64,000 nucleotides of DNA from JACVRW01 sp963835705 (GTDB taxonomy: Bacteria; Actinomycetota; Thermoleophilia; Solirubrobacterales; Thermoleophilaceae), in contig CAWIGR010000013.1 of the NCBI GenBank assembly GCA_963835705.1, positions 124,001-188,000 of the forward strand. Direction: 5' to 3'. Below are positions 42,395 through 50,933 of this stretch, one piece after another. Both the position numbers and the translations under genes were made by a program. The notes beneath the pieces were generated by a model, which searched no databases, was not told where the DNA came from, and saw only the letters and a program-made list of their open reading frames with translations. Numbering within the stretch: the stretch's first letter is position 1; every line of letters starts with the position of its first letter.

Positions 42395-44136
42395 CAGCTT
42401 CCGCGCTTTCGGAGCCTGTCCACCTCGGCCCAGGGGCGGGTGTTCGCCACCCGGGCGGCCGTGACCCAGGCGCGCCGCGCCGTGGCCACCCCGTAGCGCA
42501 TGTTGGGAAGCGTCCGGGGCCAGTGGGCGTCCGAGTCGATCACCAGCGTCACGCCCGCCTCGACCGCGGCCTTCGCGTAGACGTCGTTCAGGTCGCGCCG
42601 GTCCGGGTTGCTGTTGATCTCGAGGAAGGTGCCAGTCTCGACCGCCTTCGCAATCACGCGGTCGATGTCGAGCGCGTACGCCTCCCGGCTCTCGAGCAGC
42701 CTCCCGGTGGGATGGCCGATCGCGTCGACGAGCGGGTGCTCCATCGCGCGGAGCATGCGGTCGGTCTGCTCCTTCTCGGAGAGGCGGAACGACGTGTGGA
42801 GGCTCGCGATCACCCAGTCGAGCTGCTCGAGCACGTCGTCCGCATAGTCGAGCGTCCCGTCGGGCATGATGTTCGTCTCCGTGCCCGGCAGGACCGTGAT
42901 GCCGTCCACCTCGAGCCCGCGGATGTGCTCGGCCTGCTTCAGGAGCTCGCGCGGTTGCACGTCGTTGCCGAAGCCGTGCGTGGCCGAGTGCTCGGTGATC
43001 GCGAGGTAGTCGTAGCCCAGCTCCCTTGCGGTCGCCGCCATCTCCTCGATCGAGGCGTGGCCGTCGGACAGGGTCGTGTGCATGTGCAGGTCGCCGCGGA
43101 TGTCCGACAGCTCGATCAGGTCCGGCAGCCGCCCCTCGCGGGCGGCCTCGAGCTCGCCGCGGTTCTCGCGCAGCTCGGGCGGGATCCACTGCATGCCGAG
43201 CCGCTCGTAGACCTTCTCCTCGGTGGCGCAGGCGATCGAGTCGCCGCTCGCGTCGTCCGCGATGCCGTACTCGCTCACGTGGAGTCCACGCCTTACGGCG
43301 GCTGTTCGCAGCGCCTCGTTGTGCCTGCCCGAGCCGGTGAAGTGTTGGAGCAGGTTGCCGAACGCCTCCTCCGGCACGATGCGCAAGTCGACCGGCAGCC
43401 CGGAGTGCGTGACCACCTTGGCGCCCGCCTCGCCGGAGGACTGCACCACGTCCACGGCCTCCAGCGAGCAGAAGTGCTCTGCGAGGGCCTTGGCGTCGGC
43501 GGCCGCGACCACGATGTCGAGGTCCTTCACGGTGTCCGCCCGGCGGCGGGCGCTACCGGCGAGCTCGACCCTAAGGGCGGCCGGGTGCTCGCGCAGCTCG
43601 GCCACGAGCTCCTCCCCGACGACCAGCGCCTTGGAGAGGAGCATGCGCGTCTCGGGCCCTCCGTCGGCGCCGGCGGCGAGCGCCGTCATCACGTTCTCCT
43701 CCGCCTTCGCGCCGAAGCCGGGCACGTCCTTGAGGCGGCCCTGCCCGGCGGCCACGCGCAGCTCGTCGAGCGAGCTCACGCCGAGATGCTCGTGCAGGAG
43801 CTTGGCGCGCTTGGGCCCCAGCCCGGGGATACGCGTGATCGCGATGAGGCCGGACGGGATGCGCGCCTTCAGCTTGTCGGCGGACGGGATCGAGCCGGTC
43901 TCGAGCAGCGCGTCGATCTTCTCGGCGATGGTCTTCCCCACGCCCGCGAGCTGGTCCACGCGGCCCTGATGAGCCATGTCGGCCACGGAGACGCCGGCCT
44001 CGCGGATGGCCTTGGCGGCGTTGCGGTAGGCCACCACCCGGTACACCACGGCGCCGTCGAGCTCGTACAGGCTGGCCAGCTCCTCGAAGGCCTCGGCGAT
44101 CTCCCCGTTGCGCATCGTCGGTTGGGAGGCGGACAC
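42394..44136 (-). CDS. polX: Family X DNA polymerase with PHP domain
   Basis: A 580-residue repair polymerase. The N-terminal helix-hairpin-helix part has VSVADMAHQGRVDQLAGVG and ITRIPGLGPKRAK. The nucleotidyltransferase palm has GSARRRADTVKDLDIVV with the catalytic Asp pair. The C-terminal PHP domain (about 335-575) has DIRGDLHMHTTLSDG and LAITEHS, giving 3'-5' exonuclease or phosphoesterase activity in relatives. The order and length are those of bacterial PolX (about 570). GTG 44136 has TAGGCT 7 bases upstream; ATG 44115 is an alternative start. Confidence 0.93.
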   Translation of the reverse strand: MSASQPTMRNGEIAEAFEELASLYELDGAVVYRVVAYRNAAKAIREAGVSVADMAHQGRVDQLAGVGKTIAEKIDALLETGSIPSADKLKARIPSGLIAITRIPGLGPKRAKLLHEHLGVSSLDELRVAAGQGRLKDVPGFGAKAEENVMTALAAGADGGPETRMLLSKALVVGEELVAELREHPAALRVELAGSARRRADTVKDLDIVVAAADAKALAEHFCSLEAVDVVQSSGEAGAKVVTHSGLPVDLRIVPEEAFGNLLQHFTGSGRHNEALRTAAVRRGLHVSEYGIADDASGDSIACATEEKVYERLGMQWIPPELRENRGELEAAREGRLPDLIELSDIRGDLHMHTTLSDGHASIEEMAATARELGYDYLAITEHSATHGFGNDVQPRELLKQAEHIRGLEVDGITVLPGTETNIMPDGTLDYADDVLEQLDWVIASLHTSFRLSEKEQTDRMLRAMEHPLVDAIGHPTGRLLESREAYALDIDRVIAKAVETGTFLEINSNPDRRDLNDVYAKAAVEAGVTLVIDSDAHWPRTLPNMRYGVATARRAWVTAARVANTRPWAEVDRLRKRGS

Positions 44137-44142
44137 CTTGTC

Positions 44143-44149
44143 TAGCCTA
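44143..44149. promoter_or_regulatory. Candidate bidirectional leaderless promoter core, polX / glycosyltransferase
   Basis: TAGCCTA reads TAGCCT on plus (9 bases before TTG 44158) and TAGGCT on minus (7 bases before GTG 44136). Only 21 bases lie between the two start codons. Confidence 0.55.
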
Positions 44150-44157
44150 CGCGCCCC

Positions 44158-44883
44158 TTGGCGGGCACCTGGCTGATCCTCCCCACCTACGACGAGGCCG
44201 AGAACGTCGAGGCCGTCGTGCGCGCATCCCTGGACCAGCTCGAGCAGGCCGGGGGGCCGCACACCGTCCTCGTCGTGGATGACGGCTCGCCGGACGGGAC
44301 GGGCCAGATCGCCGACCGTCTCGCCGCGGAGATCGCCGAGGTGCGCGTGCTGCACCGGCCCGGCAAGCAAGGGCTGGGGCGCGCCTACCTGGACGGGTTC
44401 GCCCTGGCGCTCGAGAACGGCGCGGAGCTGGTCATGGAGATGGACGCCGACTTCTCCCACGACCCGGCCGACCTCCCCCGCCTGATCGCCGCCGCCGGCG
44501 CCGCCGACCTGGTGCTCGGCTCGCGCTACGTGCCGGGCGGCGGGGTTGCGAACTGGGGGCTCATCCGGAGGGCGCTGTCGTGGGGCGGCTGCGCCTATGC
44601 GCGCATCCTCCTGGGCGTGCCCGTACGGGACCTCACCGGTGGGTTCAAGTGCTTCCACCGCCGCGTGCTGGAGACGCTCAACCTGGGCGACGTGCACGCC
44701 GACGGGTACGGCTTCCAGATCGAGCTGACCTACCGCGCGGTGAAGGCCGGCTTCACCGTGGCGGAGGTGCCGATCCTGTTTCGCGAGCGGCGCGTCGGGC
44801 AATCCAAGATGACCGCCAGGATCGCCTTCGAGGCGGTCTGGAAGGTGCCGGCGCTGCGGCTCCGCCGCCGGCTCGAGACGTGA
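44158..44883 (+). CDS. Polyprenol-phosphate mannosyltransferase-like GT2 enzyme
   Basis: A 241-residue family 2 glycosyltransferase close to dolichol/polyprenol-phosphate mannose synthase (Dpm1, Ppm1). The N-terminus ILPTYDEAENVE, VVDDGSPDGTG and the metal site MEMDADFSHDP are textbook for this subgroup, as are DLVLGSRYVPGGG and DLTGGFKCFHRRVLE. It lacks C-terminal membrane helices, so it is the soluble type. It would load a lipid carrier with mannose for extracytoplasmic mannosylation. TTG 44158 is the only start that keeps the N-terminus, and the promoter core supports it. Confidence 0.87.
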   Translation: MAGTWLILPTYDEAENVEAVVRASLDQLEQAGGPHTVLVVDDGSPDGTGQIADRLAAEIAEVRVLHRPGKQGLGRAYLDGFALALENGAELVMEMDADFSHDPADLPRLIAAAGAADLVLGSRYVPGGGVANWGLIRRALSWGGCAYARILLGVPVRDLTGGFKCFHRRVLETLNLGDVHADGYGFQIELTYRAVKAGFTVAEVPILFRERRVGQSKMTARIAFEAVWKVPALRLRRRLET

Positions 44884-44903
44884 TATCGGCCCCCCGCGGG
44901 GTC

Positions 44904-44949
44904 GCTATATTTTGTATAGCGCGGTGTGACCGACCGCGGTGTGACCGAC
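44904..44949 (+). promoter_or_regulatory. Thioredoxin upstream region with inverted and tandem repeats
   Basis: GCTATATTTTGTATAGC (44904-44920) is an inverted repeat holding -10-like TATATT. It is followed by two copies of GCGGTGTGACCGAC (44921-44934 and 44936-44949) with a 15-base period. A CCCCGCGGGG palindrome just upstream may end the previous transcript. The repeats look like operator or regulator half-sites; no known regulator can be named. Confidence 0.55.
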
Positions 44950-44965
44950 AAGGGGAGTCCTTTCA

Positions 44966-45298
44966 ATGGCAGGCGAAATCATCCAGGTGACCGACGCCAA
45001 CTTCCAGGCGGAGGTGCTCGAGGCCGACAAGCCCGTGCTCGTCGACTTCTGGGCTCCGTGGTGTGGTCCCTGCCGGATCGTGGCGCCTCATCTGGAGGAG
45101 CTCGCGGGCGAGCGCGAGGACCTCAGGATCGTGAAGCTGAACGTGGACGAGAACCCGCAGGTCTCGGCCACCTACAACGTGATGTCGATCCCCACGCTGC
45201 TCCTCTTCAAGCACGGCCAGGTGGCGCACCAGATCATCGGCGCGCTCCCGAAGAGCAGGCTGGTCCAGGAGATCGAGCCGGCGCTCGAAGCAGCGTAA
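44966..45298 (+). CDS. trxA: Thioredoxin
   Basis: A 110-residue thioredoxin with the redox centre FWAPWCGPCRIVAPHL and the cis-proline loop VMSIPTLLLFKHG. It reduces disulfides in the cytoplasm and is recharged by a thioredoxin reductase not in this window. A GGGGAG ribosome-binding site precedes the ATG by 8 bases and there is a true leader, unlike most genes here. The stop is 4 bases from the convergent small membrane protein. Confidence 0.95.
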   Translation: MAGEIIQVTDANFQAEVLEADKPVLVDFWAPWCGPCRIVAPHLEELAGEREDLRIVKLNVDENPQVSATYNVMSIPTLLLFKHGQVAHQIIGALPKSRLVQEIEPALEAA

Positions 45299-45302
45299 AA
45301 CC

Positions 45303-45516
45303 TCAGGCCGGCAGCGACCGCTCGCGCCGGACCCGGTACGCCCCGCCCAGTCCCCGCGCCGACGATCGTGGTCACGAACACCAGGCCGGCTTGGTAGGCG
45401 ATCTCGTTCCAGCCCAGCGCGAACCCGGTCACGAGGCCGAAGATCATCGTCACCACCACGGCCCCGATGATCTGCTGCGCCGCGTTGCGGTCCTCGAAGG
45501 CGGGCGGCAGCGACAT
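45303..45516 (-). CDS. Small two-helix membrane protein, +1 frameshift near 45353
   Basis: From ATG 45516 the product has two transmembrane helices (about 16-36, IIGAVVVTMIFGLVTGFALG, and 42-58). After the codon GGG at IVGAG the written frame would run 180 bases antisense into trxA. Skipping one base there (G-run at plus-strand CCCC 45352-45355) gives GLGGAYRVRRERSLPA and a stop at 45303, a 70-residue protein with a normal basic tail. The gene follows ileS by 12 bases. I do not recognise the family. Confidence 0.6.
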
Positions 45517-45525
45517 CGCCGCGGC

Positions 45526-45531
45526 AGCCTA
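45526..45531 (-). promoter_or_regulatory. -10 box overlapping the ileS stop codon
   Basis: Minus-strand TAGGCT, 9 bases before ATG 45516; its TAG is the ileS stop. Confidence 0.45.
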
Positions 45532-48500
45532 CCTCCGGCTGACTGAGATCAGCAAGCGGCGGCCCTCGATCTCGGCGGCCCCCGCGTCGCCCGCCGCGCC
45601 GTCGTAGCTGACCGAGGTGGCGAGCGTCTCCCCCGCCACGTACTCCTCGTGGGCGCGGGCGGCGTCCAGCAGCTCCTCGTCACCCCCGAGCGTGAGCTCG
45701 ATCCGGTCCTCCACGTTGAGCCCGGCGTCCTTGCGCGCCCCCTGCACGGCGTGCACCACCTCGCGCGCGAGGCCCTCCCGGCGCAGCGCGTCGTCCAGCT
45801 CCAGGTTGAGCGCAACCGCGTGAGTGCCCGAGCGCTCGACCTGGTAGCCCTCGAGCGGCTGGAGCACGAGCTGGATGTCGTCCGGGCCGATCTGGTGCTC
45901 CTGCCCGTCGATGTTGATCCCGGCCGTCCCCCCGCTGCGGATCCGTGCTGGATCGAGCGCGGCCACCGCCGCGGCCACCTGCGGCATCTGCTTGCCGAAG
46001 CGCGGCCCGAGCGCGCGGTAGTTGGGCTTCAGCTCGAAGCGGCCCAGCTCGTCGGCCTCCGACACGTAGCGCACGGACTTCACGTTCAGCTCCTGCGCGA
46101 GCAGCCCCTCCAGCGCCTCGATCGCCTCGCGCTCGCGGTCGGCCGCCACCACCACCGCCTCGGCCAGCGGCTGGCGGAGCTTCATTCGCGCGTGCGCCCT
46201 CGCTGCCCGGCCCAGCTCGACGGCGTCGCGCACCACCTGCATGCGCCACTCCAGGTCCGGGTCGCGCTCAGCCGGCTCGGGGAAGTCGCACAGGTGGACC
46301 GACGGCTCGCTGCCGTCGAGGTTCTCGAAGATCTCGTCGGCCACGAACGGGGTGAGCGGTGCGAGGAGCTTGGCGGTCGTGAGCAGGCACTCCCGCAGCG
46401 TCGCGAAGGCGGCCGGATCGCCGTCCCAGAAGCGCCGCCGCGACAGGCGGACATACCAGTTCGAGAGCTCGTCCACGAACTCGGCGATGGCCCGGCCGGC
46501 GAAGGTCGTGTCGTAGTCCTCCATCCGCTCGGTCACCCGCTCGGCCGTCGCGGCCAGGCGCGAGCGGATCCAGCGGTCGAGATCGGTCTGGGGCGAATCG
46601 CCCTCGCGCACGCCCAGGTTCGCGTACTGGACGAAGAAGAAGTACGTGCTCCAGAGCGGCTTGAGGAACTGGCGCACCGACTCGCCGACCGTCTCGAGCG
46701 AGAAGCGGTAGCCGTCCCAGGGCTGCTTCGAGGTGAAGTAGTACCAGCGGAAGGCGTCCGCGCCGTGCGTGTCGAGCACCTCCCACGGCACGACGACGTT
46801 GCCCTTCGACTTCGACATCTTCTGGCCCTCGGGATCGAGGATCAGACCCAGGCAGAGACACGTCTCGTACGACGAGCGCCCGAACAGCAGCACGGAGACG
46901 CCCAGGAGCGAGTAGAACCAGCCGCGCGTCTGGTCGAGCCCCTCGCAGACGTAGTTCGCCGGGAAGCGCCGCTCGAACTCCTCCTGGTTCTCGAACGGGG
47001 CGTGCCACTGGGCGAACGGCATGCATCCCGAGTCCCACCAGACGTCGATCAGGTCCGGCACGCGCCGCATCTCGCCGCCGCACTCCTCGCAGCGCAGCAC
47101 CACCTCGTCGATGTACGGGCGGTGCAGGTCGTCGGGCGGCGTGCCGCCGCGTTCGCGGATCTCCTCCAGGGAGCCCACGCAGACGACGTGGTCCGGCTCC
47201 TCCGTGCAGCGCCACACCGGCAGCGGCGTGCCCCAGTAGCGCTCGCGCGACAGCGCCCAGTCGACGTTGTTCTCGAGCCACTTGCCGAAGCGCCCGTGCT
47301 TGATGTGCTCGGGGTGCCAGTCGATCGTCTCGTTGGCGGCGAGCAGCTCGTCCTTGACCTCGGTCGTCCGCGCGTACCAGTTCGACTTGGCGTAATAGAT
47401 CAGCGGGGTGTCGCAGCGCCAGCAGTGCGGGTAGGCGTGCTCGTGCTCGCCGGCCTTGAACAGGCGGCCCGAGTCGCGCAGCGCGTCGATGATCTTCGGG
47501 TCGGCGGCGCGGACGTTCATGCCCGCGAACGGGCCGGTGCGCTCGTCGAACGTGCCGTCCGGACGGACCGGGTTGTGGATCGTCACCCCGTTCTCGCTCG
47601 CCAGGCGGAAGTCGTCCTCGCCGAACGCGGCGCCCGTGTGAACCACCCCGGTGCCGTCCTCGACCGACACGAAGTCGCCGGAAAGCACCGTGTGCCCCCG
47701 CGGGCCGTAGTCGGTCAGGTACGGAAAGGGCGCCTCGTAGCGCAGGCCGAGCAGGGCGGAGCCGGGCATGCGCTCCTCGACCTCGGCCCCCTCCCCGAGC
47801 ACGCGCTCCACGAGGGCCTCCGCCAGGATGAGCCGGTCGCCATCGGCCCGCGCGCGCACATAGGTGACGTCCGGGTCCACCGCGATCGCCGCGTGCGGCA
47901 CGAGCGTCCACGGCATCGTCGTCCAGGCGAGCAGCGACACGTCCGGGTCATCGCGGAGCGGGAACTTCACGTACACGGACGGGTCGACCACGTCCCGGTA
48001 GCCGGCCGCCACCTCGTGGCTCGACAGCGCCGTGCCGCAGCGCGGGCAGTACGGCACGACCTTGTGACCCTCGGTCAGGAGGCCCTTGTCCCACACCTGC
48101 CTCAGCGACCACCAGACCGACTCGATGTAGTCGTTGTGGAGCGTGAAGTAGGCGTCGCCGGTGTCGATCCAGAACCCGATGCGCTCGGTCAGCTCGTCCC
48201 ACTCGTCGATGTAGCGCAGCACCGACTCGCGGCACTTGGCGTTGAACTCGGCGACGCCGTAGCGCTCGATGTCCTCCTTCGACTTGAAGCCGAGCTCCTT
48301 CTCGATCTCCAGCTCGACCGGCAGGCCGTGGCAGTCCCAGCCCGCCTTGCGCGGCACGAAGTGGCCCCGCATGGTCTTGTAGCGCGGGAACACGTCCTTG
48401 AAGACGCGCGAGAGGACGTGGTGCGACCCGGGCCTGCCGTTGGCCGTGGGCGGGCCCTCGTAGAAGACGAACGGCTCCGCTCCCTCGCGGCGGCGGATCG

Positions 48501-48597
48501 ACTCGTGGAACACGTCGCGCTCGCGCCATCGCTCGAGCACTCTCTGCTCGAGGGCAGGGAAGGACTGCGCCGAGTCGACGGGGGCGTAGCGGGCCAC
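45529..48597 (-). CDS. ileS: Isoleucyl-tRNA synthetase
   Basis: A full-length 1022-residue class I enzyme that charges tRNA-Ile. The HIGH-type motif is TANGRPGSHHVLSR near residue 55, the editing CP1 domain is present, and the second signature KMSKSKGNVV is near residue 600. The length and the C-terminal region fit the eukaryote-like (type 2) IleRS, the form often resistant to mupirocin; that assignment is tentative. GTG 48597 has TAGAAT 9 bases upstream and no ribosome-binding site. The T-box leader usual in Firmicutes is absent. Confidence 0.95.
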   Translation of the reverse strand: MARYAPVDSAQSFPALEQRVLERWRERDVFHESIRRREGAEPFVFYEGPPTANGRPGSHHVLSRVFKDVFPRYKTMRGHFVPRKAGWDCHGLPVELEIEKELGFKSKEDIERYGVAEFNAKCRESVLRYIDEWDELTERIGFWIDTGDAYFTLHNDYIESVWWSLRQVWDKGLLTEGHKVVPYCPRCGTALSSHEVAAGYRDVVDPSVYVKFPLRDDPDVSLLAWTTMPWTLVPHAAIAVDPDVTYVRARADGDRLILAEALVERVLGEGAEVEERMPGSALLGLRYEAPFPYLTDYGPRGHTVLSGDFVSVEDGTGVVHTGAAFGEDDFRLASENGVTIHNPVRPDGTFDERTGPFAGMNVRAADPKIIDALRDSGRLFKAGEHEHAYPHCWRCDTPLIYYAKSNWYARTTEVKDELLAANETIDWHPEHIKHGRFGKWLENNVDWALSRERYWGTPLPVWRCTEEPDHVVCVGSLEEIRERGGTPPDDLHRPYIDEVVLRCEECGGEMRRVPDLIDVWWDSGCMPFAQWHAPFENQEEFERRFPANYVCEGLDQTRGWFYSLLGVSVLLFGRSSYETCLCLGLILDPEGQKMSKSKGNVVVPWEVLDTHGADAFRWYYFTSKQPWDGYRFSLETVGESVRQFLKPLWSTYFFFVQYANLGVREGDSPQTDLDRWIRSRLAATAERVTERMEDYDTTFAGRAIAEFVDELSNWYVRLSRRRFWDGDPAAFATLRECLLTTAKLLAPLTPFVADEIFENLDGSEPSVHLCDFPEPAERDPDLEWRMQVVRDAVELGRAARAHARMKLRQPLAEAVVVAADREREAIEALEGLLAQELNVKSVRYVSEADELGRFELKPNYRALGPRFGKQMPQVAAAVAALDPARIRSGGTAGINIDGQEHQIGPDDIQLVLQPLEGYQVERSGTHAVALNLELDDALRREGLAREVVHAVQGARKDAGLNVEDRIELTLGGDEELLDAARAHEEYVAGETLATSVSYDGAAGDAGAAEIEGRRLLISVSRR

Positions 48598-48606
48598 GAG
48601 CGGTCG

Positions 48607-48612
48607 ATTCTA
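48607..48612 (-). promoter_or_regulatory. Candidate leaderless -10 box for ileS
   Basis: Minus-strand TAGAAT, 9 bases before GTG 48597. Confidence 0.5.
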
Positions 48613-48629
48613 GGGTCGGAGCCCGGGGC

Positions 48630-49061
48630 TCAGGCGGCGAGCTTGCGGCAGAGCTCCGCGAGATTGCGCTTCTCGCCCTCGTCGAGGGCGCCGAAGGCGC
48701 GCGTGACGCGGTCCGCGTGGTCCGGGAAGAGCCGCTCGACCAATTCGCGGCCGGAGGCGGTCAGGCCGATCACCACGATGCGGCGGTTCTCCGGCGGGCG
48801 GCGGCGCAGCACGAGGGCGCGCGCCTCCAGCGTGGCGGTGACCTCGGTGGCGTTCGGCTTCGACCAGCCCAGGCGCCGCCGCAGCGTCTTCAGCTCGAGC
48901 GCGCCGCCTGCCGTGGTGAGCACGACAAGCGCCGAGAAGCCGGCCGCTGAGATGCCCTCGCGCTCCAACTCGGCCGCCAGCCTGCGGCGCACGGCCGACT
49001 CCGCGCGCAGCAGCGCCTGCAGCGCGCGGTGGGCGAGCGGATCGCCGAGCTCCAGTGACAT
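48630..49061 (-). CDS. MarR-family transcription regulator
   Basis: A 143-residue winged-helix regulator. The recognition helix region is LKTLRRRLGWSKPNATEVTATLEARALV, and the wing is RRRPPENRRIVVIGLTASG with the family Asp replaced by Glu-Asn. Flanking helices form the dimer. It lies upstream of ileS on the same strand; no ligand can be inferred. ATG 49061 has TACAGT 9 bases upstream. Confidence 0.85.
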   Translation of the reverse strand: MSLELGDPLAHRALQALLRAESAVRRRLAAELEREGISAAGFSALVVLTTAGGALELKTLRRRLGWSKPNATEVTATLEARALVLRRRPPENRRIVVIGLTASGRELVERLFPDHADRVTRAFGALDEGEKRNLAELCRKLAA

Positions 49062-49070
49062 GCCGGCGCC

Positions 49071-49076
49071 ACTGTA
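49071..49076 (-). promoter_or_regulatory. Candidate leaderless -10 box for the MarR gene
   Basis: Minus-strand TACAGT, 9 bases before ATG 49061. Confidence 0.45.
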
Positions 49077-49150
49077 GGCGGGCGACCGGATGGGATGGGC
49101 GAGGGAAAGGCGAGGGAAAGGCGAGGGAAGCGCGCGCGCGGCGCGGGCGG

Positions 49151-50065
49151 CTACCCCGCCTGGCGGTTGCGCGCGACCGGGATCCGCGTGGGCGCGGCTT
49201 CCTCGTCGGCCTCGGACACCACGAGAACCTGCTCGAGCCGCCCGCTGTCCACGTAGCCCTTGAGCCGGTCGACGGCCTCTATCGGAGTGACGCCGAGCGA
49301 GGGGATGCCGTGGTCACCGGTCACCGGCATCGCCTCGCGGTACTCGAACACGGGCCCCGCCGAGCCGACCTGGCGCACGGTGTAGACCAGGCGCCCGACC
49401 ACCTCCAGCGTCGCGTCGCCGCCACAGAACACGAAGGCCGTGGGGTCGATCGCGCGGATCGCGCGCACCACGCGCTCGGGGGGGAGGTCGAAGGCGAGCA
49501 GCAGCGTGCGGAAGCCGGCGCGGCGCAGGCTGAGCTCGAGCGCCTGCACGTGGAGCGACTCGAGGTCGAGCCGGTGGCTCGAGTCGAACAGCAGCACCCC
49601 ATGGGGGCGGCTCGCCGGCGCCACCACCCGGCGCGCGGCGTGCAGCCAGCCGGTCGCCCACCTGAAGGCCAGCTCGCGCTCGGCGTCGCGCCCGTCGCGT
49701 TCGCTCGCGAGCTCGAGGCCTGGCAGGAGGACCTCCTCCACGGACCGCTCCACCGAGCGGACGGCCAGGCTCTCCTCCATCACGCGGTCGGCCAGCGTCT
49801 CGTCGAAGTGGTCCCAGGCGTCCACCAGCCGGCTCGGCGAGCTCGGCCCCTCGCCGCGCTGCCGGGCCAGCTCGATCGCGGAGGAGATGTTGTGAGTCTC
49901 GAGCAGTGCACGGCGCAGCGACTCCAGCTCGGTCAGGTCGTACTGCCGGTGCCCGCCCTGCGTGCGGCGCGGCTTTGGATAGCCGAAGCGGCGCTCCCAG
50001 CTGCGCAGCGTGTTCGGGCTCACGCCGAGCAGCTCGGCGGCTGCATTCGTCCTGATACCGCTCAC
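49151..50065 (-). CDS. MerR-type regulator with cobalamin-binding-like sensor domain
   Basis: A 304-residue protein. The N-terminal MerR domain (about 3-70) has AAELLGVSPNTLRSWERRFG and TQGGHRQYDLTEL. The rest resembles the helical-plus-Rossmann sensor of CarH/LitR light receptors: a four-helix part (about 85-180) and a B12-binding-like part (from HGVLLFDSSHRLDLESLHV). The adenosylcobalamin histidine motif DxHxxG is not intact (DSSHRL), nor is a clear lower-ligand EH pair seen. B12 or light sensing is therefore unproven. GTG 50065 has a GGAGG ribosome-binding site. Confidence 0.78.
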   Translation of the reverse strand: MSGIRTNAAAELLGVSPNTLRSWERRFGYPKPRRTQGGHRQYDLTELESLRRALLETHNISSAIELARQRGEGPSSPSRLVDAWDHFDETLADRVMEESLAVRSVERSVEEVLLPGLELASERDGRDAERELAFRWATGWLHAARRVVAPASRPHGVLLFDSSHRLDLESLHVQALELSLRRAGFRTLLLAFDLPPERVVRAIRAIDPTAFVFCGGDATLEVVGRLVYTVRQVGSAGPVFEYREAMPVTGDHGIPSLGVTPIEAVDRLKGYVDSGRLEQVLVVSEADEEAAPTRIPVARNRQAG

Positions 50066-50150
50066 TTCGCCTCCGTCCCGTGTGAATCGCAGGAGCTGTG
50101 CGCACTTACTTCGCAGGTCGCCACGTCCAGTAGGGGGTGCGCTGCGTTCT

Positions 50151-50236
50151 TGCAGAGGTTTTCGACGTGACCCACATCGCCCCGATGGAACTTTGTCGCT
50201 GCTCGACAGATCTCGCGCAAGCAGTGCAGAGGTTCT
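50151..50236. repeat. Direct repeat in the gap upstream of the MerR gene
   Basis: TGCAGAGGTTTT (50151-50162) and TGCAGAGGTTCT (50225-50236), 74 bases apart, the second continuing to TGCA. They lie in the 214-base gap 50066-50279, which has no gene, and could be regulator sites for the MerR gene. Confidence 0.35.
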
Positions 50237-50279
50237 TGCACCCATCCACCGCAGGCACGCAACGCCCGGCCGCGGCTGC

Positions 50280-50810
50280 TCAGCGTCGCCCGAACTCGCT
50301 CGGCTCGACCGTCACGAGGGCGGCGCGCGGAGGGCCGCAGGTGGCGATGCGCGCGGCGAGCATGCCCACCTCGTCGGCGTTCGGCGAGGTGAGGCGGAGC
50401 GGCATGATGACCGGATCGCACGCCCGCTGAGCCGCGAGGCCGGCGTGCCGCACGAGCTGGTCGTCGCCGAGCGGGCTCGTGACCAGATCGAGCAGGTGGC
50501 TCCCCACCACCTCCTCCTCCGAGCCGAAGAACCCCTCTCCCGCCTGGCTCACGGCCGTGACGCCGAGGTCGTAGGTGCAGATCAGGAAGGCGGCCGCGTC
50601 CCCCGGAAGCGCGTCCCGCGAGCAGCTCAGCAGCACGCCCATCTCGCAGCGCCCGCAGATCCTGCGGCGCTGCTCGGGCCGGCCGGGGGGCTCGTCCGCG
50701 GGGTGTCCGCAGCGCGAGCAGAAGCGGATCGGCTTGGGCCGATCGCCCCCGGTCGGGACCCACGATCGATCGATGCGGATGAGAGCCGTCACGCCCGGCG
50801 ATGAGAACAC
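50280..50810 (-). CDS. Zinc-ribbon plus PAS-like sensor protein
   Basis: A protein of up to 176 residues. A zinc ribbon (FCSRCGHPAD, then ICGRCEMG) precedes a PAS-like domain with LICTYDLGVTAVSQAGEGFFG, EEEVVGSHLLDLV and a C-terminal strand AARIATCGPPRAALV. There is no output domain, so it may signal by protein contact. It is upstream of the MerR gene on the same strand, but the 214-base gap argues against tight coupling. Start: GTG 50810, or GTG 50789. Confidence 0.6.
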   Translation of the reverse strand: MFSSPGVTALIRIDRSWVPTGGDRPKPIRFCSRCGHPADEPPGRPEQRRRICGRCEMGVLLSCSRDALPGDAAAFLICTYDLGVTAVSQAGEGFFGSEEEVVGSHLLDLVTSPLGDDQLVRHAGLAAQRACDPVIMPLRLTSPNADEVGMLAARIATCGPPRAALVTVEPSEFGRR

Positions 50811-50919
50811 GTAAGCGGACGGGTCGGCCCCACCGAAATCTCAATGCACGGGTTCGGCTCTGAACTCCGTGCGAAAGCGTGAAGTCCGCGTTGCGCGGTC
50901 GCGCCACAGGCCACGGCTA

Positions 50920-50925
50920 TAGCCT
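50920..50925 (+). promoter_or_regulatory. Candidate leaderless -10 box for fumC
   Basis: TAGCCT, 8 bases before ATG 50934. The rest of the 123-base gap upstream shows nothing clear. Confidence 0.45.
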
Positions 50926-50933
50926 TAGCCCAC

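Noticed and set aside
45649..49077. A 1142-codon open frame on the plus strand opposite ileS and the MarR gene
   Set aside because: Antisense of an unmistakable IleRS; no family features, low-complexity composition.
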